64,000 nt of DNA from Oceanobacillus salinisoli (GTDB lineage: Bacteria > Bacillota > Bacilli > Bacillales > Amphibacillaceae): contig NZ_WOFB01000002.1 in the NCBI RefSeq assembly GCF_009733865.1, positions 186,001-250,000 on the forward strand, written 5' to 3'. The notes under the pieces are model-generated. The model did not search any database and was not told the origin of the DNA. It saw nothing but the letters and a program-made list of their open reading frames with translations. The position numbers and the translations under genes are program-made. Positions 53,383 to 63,736 of the stretch are shown in pieces; position 1 is the stretch's first letter, and each line of letters starts with the position of its first letter.

Positions 53383-53466
53383 TATTCAAAAACTGCCGTT
53401 TACTCCTTGACATTTAGGCTATAAAATAAAAAATGGAATTACTGCTTTTAGATTGGGGTGCCTTCG

Positions 53467-54420
53467 TTGAAATCATTTAAACATATCTTGTTTTTCGTGT
53501 TACTACTATTGCTAACTGGATGCAGTTATTTTGAAACTGGGCAAATTCAAAATGTCGGTATGCTGCTGGATAGTGCTATTGAGGGAAATGCATGGAATGA
53601 AAGTGGATATAATGGATTACTCCGTATTGAAGAAGAGTTTGATACAGAGATTTTTTATAAGGAAAATATAAATACAGAAGAAGAAATCAGAAATGCAGTA
53701 GATGAGCTTGTACAAGATGGAGTTAATTTGATTTTTGGACATAGTAGTGTCTATGGGAATTATTTCTCCGAGCTTTCCCGGTATTACCCAGATGTTCATT
53801 TTGTTTATTTTAATGGTGGCATTTATAGTGAAAATGTAACAAGTCTTAATTTTAACTCACATGCAATGGGATTTTTTGGTGGCATGGTTGCAGGGGAAAT
53901 GACAGAAACAAATAAAGTGGGAGTCATCGCTGCTTTTTTATGGCAGCCGGAGATAGAAGGTTTTTTTGAGGGGGTTAACTATCAAAATCCTGATGTGGTT
54001 GTAGAGATGGATTATATAAAAAGCTGGAATGACAAGGAAGCGGCCATGTCCATGTATGAACAAATGAAAGCAAATGATGTGGATGTTTTTTATCCAATAG
54101 GTGATGCTTATAGTGAAGATATTATTAAGCAGGTGGAAGCAGATGGATTATATGCAGTTGGTTATGTGAAGGATCAACTTGAAATTGCACCTGATGCGGT
54201 CTTGACAAGTACTATTCAGCATGTGGACAAGCTATATGAGATTACGGCAAGGAATTTCCATAAAGGGAAATTGAAAGGAGATATTCTGACTTTTGATTTT
54301 CAGGATGAAGTTATTTCGCTGGGTGAGTTTAACGAAGATATACCGGAAGACTTTCAGGATTATATTCATGAAACGGTGGAGGCATATATAGATACTTCTT
54401 TGTTGCCGAATGAGCAGTAA
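53467..54420 (+). CDS. med: Med, BMP-type lipoprotein affecting comK
   Basis: 317 residues, the length of B. subtilis Med. The lipobox is LLTGC near residues 14-18. The mature part is a BMP/PnrA-type binding protein (VGMLLDSAIEGNAWNESGYN, VHFVYFNGGIYSENVTSLNF, SHAMGFFGGMVAGEMT). Start chosen as TTG 53467 after GGGGTG; the GTG at 53458 overlaps that site. In B. subtilis Med raises comK expression and is followed by comZ; no comZ is visible here. Next gene is fabH. Confidence 0.82.
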   Translation: MKSFKHILFFVLLLLLTGCSYFETGQIQNVGMLLDSAIEGNAWNESGYNGLLRIEEEFDTEIFYKENINTEEEIRNAVDELVQDGVNLIFGHSSVYGNYFSELSRYYPDVHFVYFNGGIYSENVTSLNFNSHAMGFFGGMVAGEMTETNKVGVIAAFLWQPEIEGFFEGVNYQNPDVVVEMDYIKSWNDKEAAMSMYEQMKANDVDVFYPIGDAYSEDIIKQVEADGLYAVGYVKDQLEIAPDAVLTSTIQHVDKLYEITARNFHKGKLKGDILTFDFQDEVISLGEFNEDIPEDFQDYIHETVEAYIDTSLLPNEQ

Positions 54421-54453
54421 AAAAATCATTTTTTCTTGCCATTTGTAAGGTTA

Positions 54454-54480
54454 TATAATAAAATTAGTACCAAGTCATAA
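54454..54480 (+). promoter_or_regulatory. fabHF promoter with FapR-type operator
   Basis: A -10 TATAAT at 54454-54459 is followed at 54464-54480 by TTAGTACCAAGTCATAA, close to the FapR operator pattern (TTAGTACC then an inverted TTAA-type half). FapR represses fatty-acid genes until malonyl-CoA accumulates. The site would block the start of fabH-fabF transcription. Confidence 0.75.
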
Positions 54481-54538
54481 GAATTGATTGTAAGAATTGA
54501 TAGTTAATATTTTGAGCATCTTATAAGGAGCGGTGAAT

Positions 54539-55477
54539 ATGAGTGTTGGTTTTATAGGGCTCGGACATTACGTTCCCCCAAAAATAGTAACCAATAAAGA
54601 TTTAGAAAAAATCGTGGACACAAGCGATGAGTGGATTCGAACACGAACAGGCATCGAAGAAAGAAGAATTGCAGAAGATGATATGAATACGTCAGATATG
54701 GCATATTTATCTGCGGTAGACGCGTTAAAGGATGCAAATTTGACAGCTGAAGATATAGATTTAATACTAGTGGCAACCGTAACACCAGACATGCCGTTTC
54801 CCTCTGTATCCTGTATGATACAAGAGAGACTTGGGGCAATAAGAGCGGCGGCAATGGATGTTAGTGCAGCATGCTCCGGTTTTATGTATGCCATATCAAC
54901 GGCAAAACAATTTGTAGAATCAAAGACATATAAGAACATACTAGTCGTTGGTGTTGAAAAATTATCAAAAATCACGGACTGGTCTGACCGCAGTACTTGT
55001 GTATTGTTTGGAGATGGTGCTGGAGCGGCTGTTATTGGAGAGGTCTCTGAGGGTAGAGGAATCCTGTCATATGAACTGGGATCAGATGGAACAGGTGGAA
55101 AACATCTATACCAAAATTCAGACGATTATTTGGTAATGAACGGCCGTGAAGTATTTAAGTTTGCCGTAAGAAAAATGCCTGAAGCCTCCGTTAATGTCAT
55201 TGAAAAAGCCGGGTTAAAGAAAGAAGACGTGGACTATCTAATTCCACATCAGGCAAATATTCGTATTATGGAAGCGGCTAGACAACGACTTGATATTTCA
55301 GAGGACAGAATGAATCAATCGATTAAAAAATATGGAAACACATCTGCAGCATCTATTGCTATTGCTTTATCAGAGTCTGTAAAAGATGGTCACATTAAAG
55401 ACGATGATATCGTTGTTTTAGTAGGCTTTGGCGGTGGATTAACATGGGGTTCTATTGCCTTACGCTGGGGAAAATAA
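54539..55477 (+). CDS. fabH: FabH, beta-ketoacyl-ACP synthase III
   Basis: 312 residues. Catalytic Cys in [16 protein letters not shown], His in [10 protein letters not shown] and Asn in [12 protein letters not shown]. It starts fatty-acid synthesis by joining acyl-CoA to malonyl-ACP; branched-chain primers are typical in this group. ATG at 54539 after AAGGAGCGG. Operon with fabF, 27 nt apart. Confidence 0.95.
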   Translation: MSVGFIGLGHYVPPKIVTNKDLEKIVDTSDEWIRTRTGIEERRIAEDDMNTSDMAYLSAVDALKDANLTAEDIDLILVATVTPDMPFPSVSCMIQERLGAIRAAAMDVSAACSGFMYAISTAKQFVESKTYKNILVVGVEKLSKITDWSDRSTCVLFGDGAGAAVIGEVSEGRGILSYELGSDGTGGKHLYQNSDDYLVMNGREVFKFAVRKMPEASVNVIEKAGLKKEDVDYLIPHQANIRIMEAARQRLDISEDRMNQSIKKYGNTSAASIAIALSESVKDGHIKDDDIVVLVGFGGGLTWGSIALRWGK

Positions 55478-55504
55478 TTGATAGATCTGGAAGGAGGATC
55501 ATTT

Positions 55505-56746
55505 ATGGATAAAAAACGAGTTGTAATTACAGGACTAGGAGCAGTGACTCCTGTAGGAAACGATGTTCGAACGATGTGGGAAAGCATTGTAAATGGAAAA
55601 TCAGGAATTGATTTCGTAACCAAAATTGATAAAGACAATTATCCTGCTAAAGTTGCAGCGGAAGTGAAAGACTTTGACCCTACAAAATATATGGATAAAA
55701 AAGATGCAAGAAAAATGGATCCATTCACTCAATATGCTGTTGCGGCGGCTAAAATGGCAGTAGAAGATGCAAAGCTGGATATTAACGATGACAATCGTGA
55801 TCGTGTAGGTGTCTGGATTGGATCAGGAATCGGCGGTATGAAAACATGGGAAGATCAGCATACGATTTTAATGGAAAAAGGACCAAGACGAGTAAGCCCA
55901 TTTTTTGTTCCTATGATGATTCCGGATATGGCAGCAGGTCAAGTATCGATTCAATTAGGTGCAAGAGGGATAAACTCGTGTACGGTAACGGCTTGTGCAT
56001 CAGGTGCCAATTCGATTGGTGATGCGTATAAAGCGGTTCAGCGTGGTGATGTTGATTATATCATTACAGGTGGTACGGAGGCCCCGATTTCCGATATGGC
56101 TTTTGCTGGTTTTTCTTCATCTAAAGCATTATCAACAAATGATGACCCTAAAACTGCGAGCCGCCCATTTGATAAGAATCGTGATGGTTTTGTCATGGGG
56201 GAGGGTGCAGGAATTCTAGTAATGGAATCCTTAGATAAAGCATTAGAGCGTGGAGCCCATATATATGGTGAAATTGTTGGTTATGGTGCAACAGGTGATG
56301 CATATCATATTACAGCTCCCGCTGAAAATGGAGAAGGTGCAACCCGTGCCATGCAGCACGCTTTATCAGATGCAGAATTACAAGCAGAAGTTGTTGACTA
56401 TGTGAATGCCCACGGGACAAGTACAGCATTAAATGATAAATATGAAACACAAGCTATTAAAGCTGTTTTTGACGAATATGCACGCAAACTTGCCATTTCT
56501 TCAACGAAATCCATGACTGGGCATTTGCTAGGTGCAGCAGGTGGAATTGAAGCAGTTATCTCGTTATTGGCGATTAAGAATGGTATTATCCCACCAACTA
56601 CAAATTATGAAACCCCTGATGAGGACTGTGATTTGGATTATGTTCCAAATCAAGCCCGTGAACAGGAAGTGAACGTGGTAATGAGTAATTCCTTAGGATT
56701 CGGTGGGCACAATGTGAGTTTAATTTTTAAAAAGTATAATGGGTAA
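55505..56746 (+). CDS. fabF: FabF, beta-ketoacyl-ACP synthase II
   Basis: 413 residues. Catalytic Cys in [16 protein letters not shown], first His in [12 protein letters not shown], second in [18 protein letters not shown]. Elongation enzyme of fatty-acid synthesis. ATG at 55505 after GGAGGA, not the longer frame from 55478. Confidence 0.96.
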   Translation: MDKKRVVITGLGAVTPVGNDVRTMWESIVNGKSGIDFVTKIDKDNYPAKVAAEVKDFDPTKYMDKKDARKMDPFTQYAVAAAKMAVEDAKLDINDDNRDRVGVWIGSGIGGMKTWEDQHTILMEKGPRRVSPFFVPMMIPDMAAGQVSIQLGARGINSCTVTACASGANSIGDAYKAVQRGDVDYIITGGTEAPISDMAFAGFSSSKALSTNDDPKTASRPFDKNRDGFVMGEGAGILVMESLDKALERGAHIYGEIVGYGATGDAYHITAPAENGEGATRAMQHALSDAELQAEVVDYVNAHGTSTALNDKYETQAIKAVFDEYARKLAISSTKSMTGHLLGAAGGIEAVISLLAIKNGIIPPTTNYETPDEDCDLDYVPNQAREQEVNVVMSNSLGFGGHNVSLIFKKYNG

Positions 56747-56757
56747 GAGTGAACAGG

Positions 56758-56798
56758 AAGACTGATCAGCTATGTGCTGGTCAGTTTTTTTGTTTTTA
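56758..56798 (+). terminator. fabHF terminator
   Basis: GACTGATCAGC and GCTGGTCAGT with a following run of seven T and more. Confidence 0.88.
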
Positions 56799-56837
56799 GG
56801 CTTAATATACGAAGCGACTTTGTAGGATAGGCTAACT

Positions 56838-57334
56838 ATTGAAAAATAAATCAACACAAAGGAGTGCGATATCAACCCAAGCGAGGAAGAAATCGACCAT
56901 AGGAAGCCGGAAATCAACGTCAAGCAGGAATATATTAACCATTGAAAAATAAATCAACACAAAGGAGTGCGATATCAACCAAAGCGAGGAAGAAATCGAC
57001 CATAGGAAGCCGGAAATCAACGTCAAGCAGGAATATATTAACCATTGAAAAATAAATCAACACAAAGGAGTGCGATATCAACCGAAGCGAGGAAGAAATC
57101 GACCATAGAAAGCCGGAAATCAACGGTAAGCATATATATATCAACCATTGAAAAATAAATCAACACAAAGGAGTGCGATATCAACCGAAGCGAGGAAGAA
57201 ATCGACCATAGAAAGCCGGAAATCAACGGTAAGCATATATATATCAACCATTGAAAAATAAATCAACACAAAGGAATGCAATATCAACCGAAGCGAGGAA
57301 GAAATCGACCATAGGAAGCTGGAAATCAACGGTA
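56838..57334. repeat. 103-bp tandem repeat, 4.8 copies, built of 21-bp ATCAACC subunits
   Basis: Copies start at 56838, 56941, 57044, 57147 and 57250, exactly 103 bp apart. Each has five subunits beginning AAATCAACA, ATATCAACC, AAATCGACC, AAATCAACG and ATATCAACC or TATTAACC, of 21, 21, 21, 21 and 19 bp. Copies 1-2 and 3-4 differ in pairs in the fourth subunit. The minus strand shows repeated open frames, but the period is not a multiple of three and no start site is present, so I treat it as non-coding. Confidence 0.92.
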
Positions 57335-57338
57335 AGAT

Positions 57339-57367
57339 GAAAAAAGCACCACTAACATAGTGGCGCC
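57339..57367 (-). terminator. Terminator of the broken NERD gene
   Basis: On the minus strand GCGCCACTA, TGT, TAGTGGTGC then TTTTTT. The arms include the stop codon at 57352. Confidence 0.85.
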
Positions 57368-58253
57368 CTTAACATCCTAATTAATCCAATACTGGATTTT
57401 TGAGCCAGAGGTAAAAAGGAGTCTTGAGGAAAATCCTCCAAGTCTGGGGCAAAGTAGATTCTTCCTTTATTATTTCCTTGGTACTTTAAGTTGAGGGAAT
57501 TAAGTATAAAATATGCCGTTCTAGGAGAGTCAATTTGAAGTAATTCCCTGCACTGCTGGTTAGTTATTGTGTGATGGCCGAGTAAAAAGTAATCGAAAAT
57601 CACTTGAATGTGCGAATTATTATCTAAATGCGAGCAGTTCGGACACATCCATCTTTTATATATCCTATTCATGGAATATTTATTGCAGTGAGGACAGGGG
57701 ATTCCTTTTATAAGATGATAGTCAGATATTTGATAGGTATCCATTAGGTTTGGCTTAAGTGGCTCGTTGTTGTTTAGTAGTAGCATACATAATTTATTTA
57801 GAGTGTGTTTATTTAAGAGGATGTTCAAAAAGTCCGGTGAAAATGACACATCTATATAGGGCACCTTCTACTAAAACCGCCCACGTCCTGTGGGCAACGT
57901 AGAAGTCACCACATCCTGTGGAAGTTCGTTGGCTCGCTTTTCCGTTGCTCACGTATTAACTGCATACGTTTCGCTACTCAAAGCTTCGCCGCCTCGAACT
58001 TCTCGGTCCTTTTCATCCTCCTTTTTGAACACACACTTTAAGTAGGGTTTTTTTAAAACTATTCTTAATCCTGGAATGGTGGGGGATTCAAGCTTTCTGC
58101 ACGTACTAGCTTGTTGTATATTTTGGGGTCTTCATAAATATTTGTGATTTTTGTTTGTGGGTTGCTGGAAACGACTAGGCTTTCAATTGTAATGTTAATC
58201 TTATGTGTGTGGAGCCAATATTCTAGGTTTTGTCTTTGTGTTTCGGCTTGCGT
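57352..58253 (-). pseudogene. NERD-domain protein gene, 5' deleted and split by a MITE
   Basis: The C-terminal part (57352-57817) has a zinc ribbon, CPHCNKYSMNRIYKRWMC-PNC, and QVIFDYFLLGHHTITNQQ, typical of the tail of Bacillaceae NERD (nuclease-related domain) proteins. The part beyond the MITE (58043-58253) reads TQAETQRQNLEYWLHTHKIN, TIESLVVSSNPQTKITNIYE and VLRI-type residues up to KKPYL, the middle of the same family. Removing the 219-bp MITE and one copy of TTTAAG joins the halves in frame (KKPYL-NKHTLN). The N-terminal NERD core is absent: in-frame stops lie just before TQAETQ. Confidence 0.85.
57812..58042. mobile_element. MITE-like element, copy 2 (219 bp) with 6-bp target duplication
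   Basis: The element is 57818-58036, flanked by TTTAAG at 57812-57817 and 58037-58042. Same terminal inverted repeats and nearly the same interior as 5395-5611 (CCGCCCACGTCCTGTGGGCA, TCGTTGGCTCGCTTTTCC). It interrupts the NERD gene. Confidence 0.9.
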
Positions 58254-58447
58254 TTATTAGGTTAACTAGTTTACCCCATGATTGGAACTACTTCATATCC
58301 AAATCATCCAAATCCAAGGATGAAAAACAACCAAACATTAGAAAAGAACGTTTGTACATAATCTTAGCAACCATTTCAAAGTAGGCATGTCCCACCTTGG
58401 ACAAGCATAAATATATAGTAAAAAGTGGACAAGGTGTAGGTGGAGAA

Positions 58448-58654
58448 ATGGGATATGTTTTTTTATTTTTATTAGGATTTGGACTAGCTGTTACAGGAGG
58501 AGTTACACTTATTGCATATCTGAACTTTTTGCCAGCAGGATTAATTTGGGCTGATTATTTTATTTTTATCAGCAGCAGAATAGAATGTTATTTTTTGCCA
58601 TTGGGATTTTTGCTGATGGCAATAGTAATTTCCCGTTTTCCAAACAACCCATAA
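58448..58654 (+). CDS. Small two-segment membrane protein (68 aa)
   Basis: From ATG 58448 (after GTAGGTGGAG): MGYVFLFLLGFGLAVTGGVT, then a short loop, then FFLPLGF-type second segment (YFLPLGFLLMAIVISRF). A TTG at 58397 could start a longer form but lacks a ribosome site. Lies between the NERD remnant and yjbA; B. subtilis has comparable tiny genes after fabF. Function unknown. Confidence 0.6.
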   Translation: MGYVFLFLLGFGLAVTGGVTLIAYLNFLPAGLIWADYFIFISSRIECYFLPLGFLLMAIVISRFPNNP

Positions 58655-58789
58655 TCACTCAAGAAAAGAATATTTTTCTAAATGATGGTCATAATGTATT
58701 GTAAGTTAAAATTTGTTCAGCTGAACCAAGTGACTATCATACACATGACGTACAGAAAAGGAATTAAGTTTTTAAAGTGAGGGTTGTTT

Positions 58790-59551
58790 ATGTTATATTT
58801 GCATGATGTTTGGGTGAATTGGTTTGAAGGAGAAGAAAACGGCTATAATGTATGTTATTTTCATGAATGGCGTAAAGATGATGGGATAGAATTATTGGAT
58901 CAAGTACCACTTCTATACATAACACCGGGACTGTACAGCTACATCGAAAATGATATGCATGACTTGCCGAAACCTTTACTTGATGCCATTTATAAGCGTG
59001 CTTATATAAGAAAAGGACATGAAAGATCAGTAATTGAATATGCTTGTGTTGTGACAAATGGGGAAGATATCATCGCATTTGATACGATTGGGTATCACAT
59101 CCCGATACGTAAAAGCAGATTAATTCCCAGACAAGAACAATTAGTATATGACATGATTAAAAAAACAAAGCCACAATCGTTTGGATTTGAATTGGAAAAT
59201 TATGAGAAAGATTATCATATGTTGTCTATGGCTCCAGAGCTCGTGTTTGGACTTACTAGAAAAGAACGACAGTTAAAGCAATTATTAATGATTGCATTGG
59301 ATCAATTGCGTACGTCCAATAATTTGGAAGAGTTGCGTTATTGGCTTACCGAATGGGATCCGAAACAATATCCATATATCCGCTATATGGACGAAGAAAA
59401 AGTATGGGATACTCTTTATAACGGGGTGAAGGACGGCTGGAGTCAAGCACACGAAGATTTATGCGGGAAATTAATTAAAGGGCAGCCTTTCCTCGAGCAA
59501 ATGTGGGAAGTTGAAAATGGCCAAGAACAAAATACATCCAGTCAAAAATAG
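58790..59551 (+). CDS. yjbA: YjbA, UPF0736 protein
   Basis: 253 residues: [20 protein letters not shown], then [19 protein letters not shown] and [20 protein letters not shown]. Matches UPF0736/YjbA in sequence, length and position between fabF and trpS. ATG at 58790 after AAAGTGAGGG. Function unknown; cytoplasmic. Confidence 0.88.
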   Translation: MLYLHDVWVNWFEGEENGYNVCYFHEWRKDDGIELLDQVPLLYITPGLYSYIENDMHDLPKPLLDAIYKRAYIRKGHERSVIEYACVVTNGEDIIAFDTIGYHIPIRKSRLIPRQEQLVYDMIKKTKPQSFGFELENYEKDYHMLSMAPELVFGLTRKERQLKQLLMIALDQLRTSNNLEELRYWLTEWDPKQYPYIRYMDEEKVWDTLYNGVKDGWSQAHEDLCGKLIKGQPFLEQMWEVENGQEQNTSSQK

Positions 59552-59556
59552 ATATA

Positions 59557-59602
59557 TAAAAAGAGGGCAGTCTGAATTTGCTTCAGGATGCCCTCTTTTT
59601 GA
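59557..59602 (+). terminator. yjbA terminator
   Basis: AAAAAGAGGGCA and TGCCCTCTTTTT: long stem and T-run. Confidence 0.88.
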
Positions 59603-59609
59603 ATGGTTT

Positions 59610-59725
59610 AGGAGATGGCATAAGCCATACGCTTTTAGCAGATAAGAAAGTATAACACTTTCTTATTTGGGATGAGTGCCACTAAGCCAATCACCTAAAA
59701 GCTTGGCGAACGCCATGTTTTCTTA
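59610..59725. repeat. Short hairpin-rich intergenic segment
   Basis: ATAAGAAAGTATAACACTTTCTTAT is one imperfect palindrome (AAGAAAG/CTTTCTT around TATAACA). The flanking GGCATAAGCCATACGC and CTTGGCGAACGCCATG add small palindromes. The AAAGTATAA link recalls the double-hairpin repeats at 3362 and 32876. Confidence 0.4.
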
Positions 59726-59727
59726 CG

Positions 59728-60992
<1,265 letters not shown>

Positions 60993-61015
60993 GCATTGTA
61001 TTCATTGCAAGTTTC

Positions 61016-61780
61016 CACCTTTTATTACAAACAACCAGAAGAAATATCAAAATGGCGGTCTAATCATCCCCATTTCCCTTGCTTGCTCTTCAATTTCATC
61101 ATATATTTCAATTTCTTTTTGATACTCCATGTTTATTATAAATACAGCTTCTTGTTTTATACAATTTCACTTTGACTATTATCATCTTCTAAATATCATT
61201 TTAAAATATTTTCTAACCAAGTCGATTTCTTTTTGATCACCTAAACAATATTTTTTCCTTTTTTAACCATCTATTTCAACTTCTTCTATTGAGATCCCTA
61301 TGGTTGCCTACATATCAGCCCATATCAACAAGTTCATTCATATTGGCTGATACTTTAGTCCATTAATAGAATTTTCTTTTTCCCATATACAGAATTATAG
61401 TATAGACGTGCAACGGTAGATAAGTCAATTATACTACTTTATTCCTACCTAGAAATAGAATGAGCAAGGTAAATGAATGATATATATTAAAGAATCTGGC
61501 ATCGAAGTATAGAGAGAGTGTTATTGAGGAGTTATTGTTTGTTAAATCAATTTTAAAGTAAAGGGAAGTTAAAACAAGGGTAAAATGATTAACTCTCTAG
61601 ATTGTATTTGTTTGGGGATGCAAAAGAGAAGTCGACTTTTGGCACTCTATAGCCCCCATAGATGACATAGTAGCTAAATAACATGTTGCAAAATTTTCTC
61701 CGTACATATATAATAAAGCAGGCTTCTAAAATACCCTAACAGGTATATTAGGAGAGATAATATTAGGGGGAAAATGAGAT
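61016..61780. other. Long AT-rich gap before the MFS gene
   Basis: No real gene recognised. On the minus strand, 61047-61130 could encode 27 residues (MEYQKEIEIYDEIEEQAREM...), hydrophilic and helical, but without a convincing ribosome site; it may be the end of a decayed gene. Near 61320-61350 CATATCAGCCCATATCAACA and AATATTGGCTGATA hint at a loose palindrome. Confidence 0.35.
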
Positions 61781-63079
61781 ATGGATAAAAAGAACAATGT
61801 AATTCAAAACGATATATATAATCCAGGTAAACAAAAACAATTATACAAACGAACACTTATTGTTATTATAATTGCTCAAATGCTCGGCGGGGCTGGTTTA
61901 GCAGCTGGTATAACAGTAGGTGCATTGCTTGCTGAAGATATGCTAGGCTCCAACACGTTAGCTGGTTTACCTATCGCACTATTTACTCTAGGATCTGCAG
62001 GTGCATCCTTAATTGTAGGAAACCTTTCTCAACGATTTGGTCGTCGTGTCGGTCTTGCATCAGGTTTCATCACAGGTGGCTTAGGTGCAGCTGGTGTTGT
62101 ACTTTCAGCTTTATTCCATAATGTTATGCTCCTATTTATTGCCTTACTAATATACGGTGCTGGTACAGCAACGAACTTACAAGCGCGTTATGCAGGTACA
62201 GACTTAGCTAGTGAAAAACAACGTGCTACAGCTATTAGTATGGCGATGGTTTCTACGACATTTGGTGCAGTTGCTGGACCCAACCTGGTAGGAGTGATGG
62301 GTGAATTTGCCTTATCGATTGGTGTCCCAGCGTTAGCTGGACCTTTCATTCTTGCCGGGGTTGCCTTTCTCCTTGCTGGTTTGGTGTTATTTGTGATGCT
62401 TCTTCCAGACCCACTTAAGGTCGCACAAGCAATCGCAATGAATAAACAAGAAGTTGAAGAAAGTACAGAACATAAAACAAAAGAAATACTAAAGCTTGAT
62501 CATCGTACTATAACGATGGGAGCTACTGTCATGGTTGTAACTCAAATTGTAATGGTTGCGGTAATGACCATGACTCCAGTACACATGGAAGAGCATGGAC
62601 ATGGACTTTCTGCAGTAGGATTAATCATTGGATTTCATATCGGAGCCATGTATTTACCATCTCTTGTAACAGGTGTTCTAGTGGATAAAGTTGGACGTAA
62701 AGCGATGGCAAGTATAGCTGGTATTACCTTGCTCCTTTCTGGGATTATGGCTGCTTATGCACCAACAGAATCAGTAACACTATTAACCATTTCGCTAATT
62801 CTTCTAGGTCTAGGTTGGAACTTTGGGTTAATTAGTGGAACAGCATTAATTGTTGATGGTACTACACCTTCCAATCGTGCGAAAGTACAAGGAACGGTTG
62901 ACGTTCTGATTGCGTTATCTGGTGCAGCAGGTGGTGCTTTATCAGGTATGGTAGTTGCGGGTTCAAGCTTTGCTACCCTTTCAATAGGAAGTGGTGTTAT
63001 TTCCTTGTTACTTGTACCGGTCATTCTAATTGTGTTACGAAACAACAGCAGCAAAAATGCCGTAAGTCCCCATAAATGA
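61781..63079 (+). CDS. Major facilitator superfamily transporter
   Basis: 432 residues with twelve membrane segments. The MFS loop motif is present as GNLSQRFGRRVGLASG after segment 2 and, in the second half, GVLVDKVGRKAMASIAG. Glycine- and alanine-rich segments are typical of drug-efflux subfamilies, but no substrate can be named. ATG at 61781 after AGGGGGAAA. Single-gene unit with its own terminator. Confidence 0.88.
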   Translation: MDKKNNVIQNDIYNPGKQKQLYKRTLIVIIIAQMLGGAGLAAGITVGALLAEDMLGSNTLAGLPIALFTLGSAGASLIVGNLSQRFGRRVGLASGFITGGLGAAGVVLSALFHNVMLLFIALLIYGAGTATNLQARYAGTDLASEKQRATAISMAMVSTTFGAVAGPNLVGVMGEFALSIGVPALAGPFILAGVAFLLAGLVLFVMLLPDPLKVAQAIAMNKQEVEESTEHKTKEILKLDHRTITMGATVMVVTQIVMVAVMTMTPVHMEEHGHGLSAVGLIIGFHIGAMYLPSLVTGVLVDKVGRKAMASIAGITLLLSGIMAAYAPTESVTLLTISLILLGLGWNFGLISGTALIVDGTTPSNRAKVQGTVDVLIALSGAAGGALSGMVVAGSSFATLSIGSGVISLLLVPVILIVLRNNSSKNAVSPHK

Positions 63080-63104
63080 TGCAATCATTGTGGGGATTTT
63101 TTGC
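63067..63104 (+). terminator. MFS gene terminator
   Basis: GTCCCCATAAATGATG against CATTGTGGGGATTTTTT: CCCCA/TGGGG outer stem with ATGAT/ATCAT inner pairing, then six T. It covers the stop codon. Confidence 0.8.
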
Positions 63105-63139
63105 GGTTTAGGAAATTATAAAATTTGTGGCTGTAGATT

Positions 63140-63545
63140 ATTTTTATTTAGGTATAGCCACGTCCAGCTTCGACGTACAGGACGTACTAGTGCCGACGTC
63201 GCCACAGGACATGGCGAACTTAGTCGGCCAGCGCCCAGCGACTAGCGAGACTTCCTTCACCTCCGTACGATAAGTCAACATCATTCAAGTACTTAAGGAA
63301 GGCCGACTAATAACGGGCTTTGCGCCCAACTCACGTATACCCCATGAAGGGGCATGTTTCCTTTTCGCTCTTCAAGCATAAGATTCACTAAGATTTTTAC
63401 ATTCGTAAAAATCAAGATCATCTAATCTCCTGTGGGGATTGTTCGCTTAAAAACGCCACTTTGCGCGGTAACATCGAACCACCTGGCATGGCCAGGCGCA
63501 GTCCGTACGTTGCTAAACGGGGGCTTGCGCTTTTGTTCCACTCGT
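63140..63545 (+). repeat. Two-block interspersed element, copy 2 (expanded)
   Basis: Blocks 63229-63273 and 63499-63539 match 46889-46933 and 47050-47088. The middle is about 225 bp and differs, with several small palindromes (ACCTGGCATGGCCAGGC, ATTTTTACATTCGTAAAAAT, CCCCATGAAGGGG). GC-rich compared with flanks. No gene. Confidence 0.7.
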
Positions 63546-63649
63546 AATACAACCGCTTAACTCCTCTTTACCTATATAATACTTGTTTGGCTTACAATTA
63601 AATTCTTCATATAGAATTTGGTCTTTTGGAGACCCTAACAATGAATTAA

Positions 63650-63718
63650 AGTTTAGAGGGTGGTGCGGCAACGTTTATTGAATATGCGAAAGACGCTAAT
63701 ATTACCCTAACATTTTAA
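63650..63718 (+). pseudogene. Remnant of a DsrE/DsrF-like gene C-terminus
   Basis: A 22-residue open stretch, SLEGGAATFIEYAKDANITL-TF, resembles the C-terminal end of DsrE/F-like (YrkE-type) sulfur-transfer proteins, which end in a G-x-A-T-F-l...A-n-I-x-L-x-F pattern. It is preceded in frame by a stop and by the repeat element, so only the tail survives. Its place just before a rhodanese gene fits a former sulfur-transfer cluster. Assignment is tentative. Confidence 0.4.
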
Positions 63719-63736
63719 TCGCTAGGAGGATTATGC

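Noticed and set aside
56720-57329. Repeated minus-strand frames of 62-69 residues (LISGFLWSISSSLRLISHSF...)
   Set aside because: They arise from the 103-bp tandem repeat, have no ribosome sites, and change frame between units because 103 is not a multiple of three.
61047-61130. 27-residue minus-strand frame upstream of trpS
   Set aside because: No convincing ribosome site and no recognised family; mentioned only as a possible remnant.
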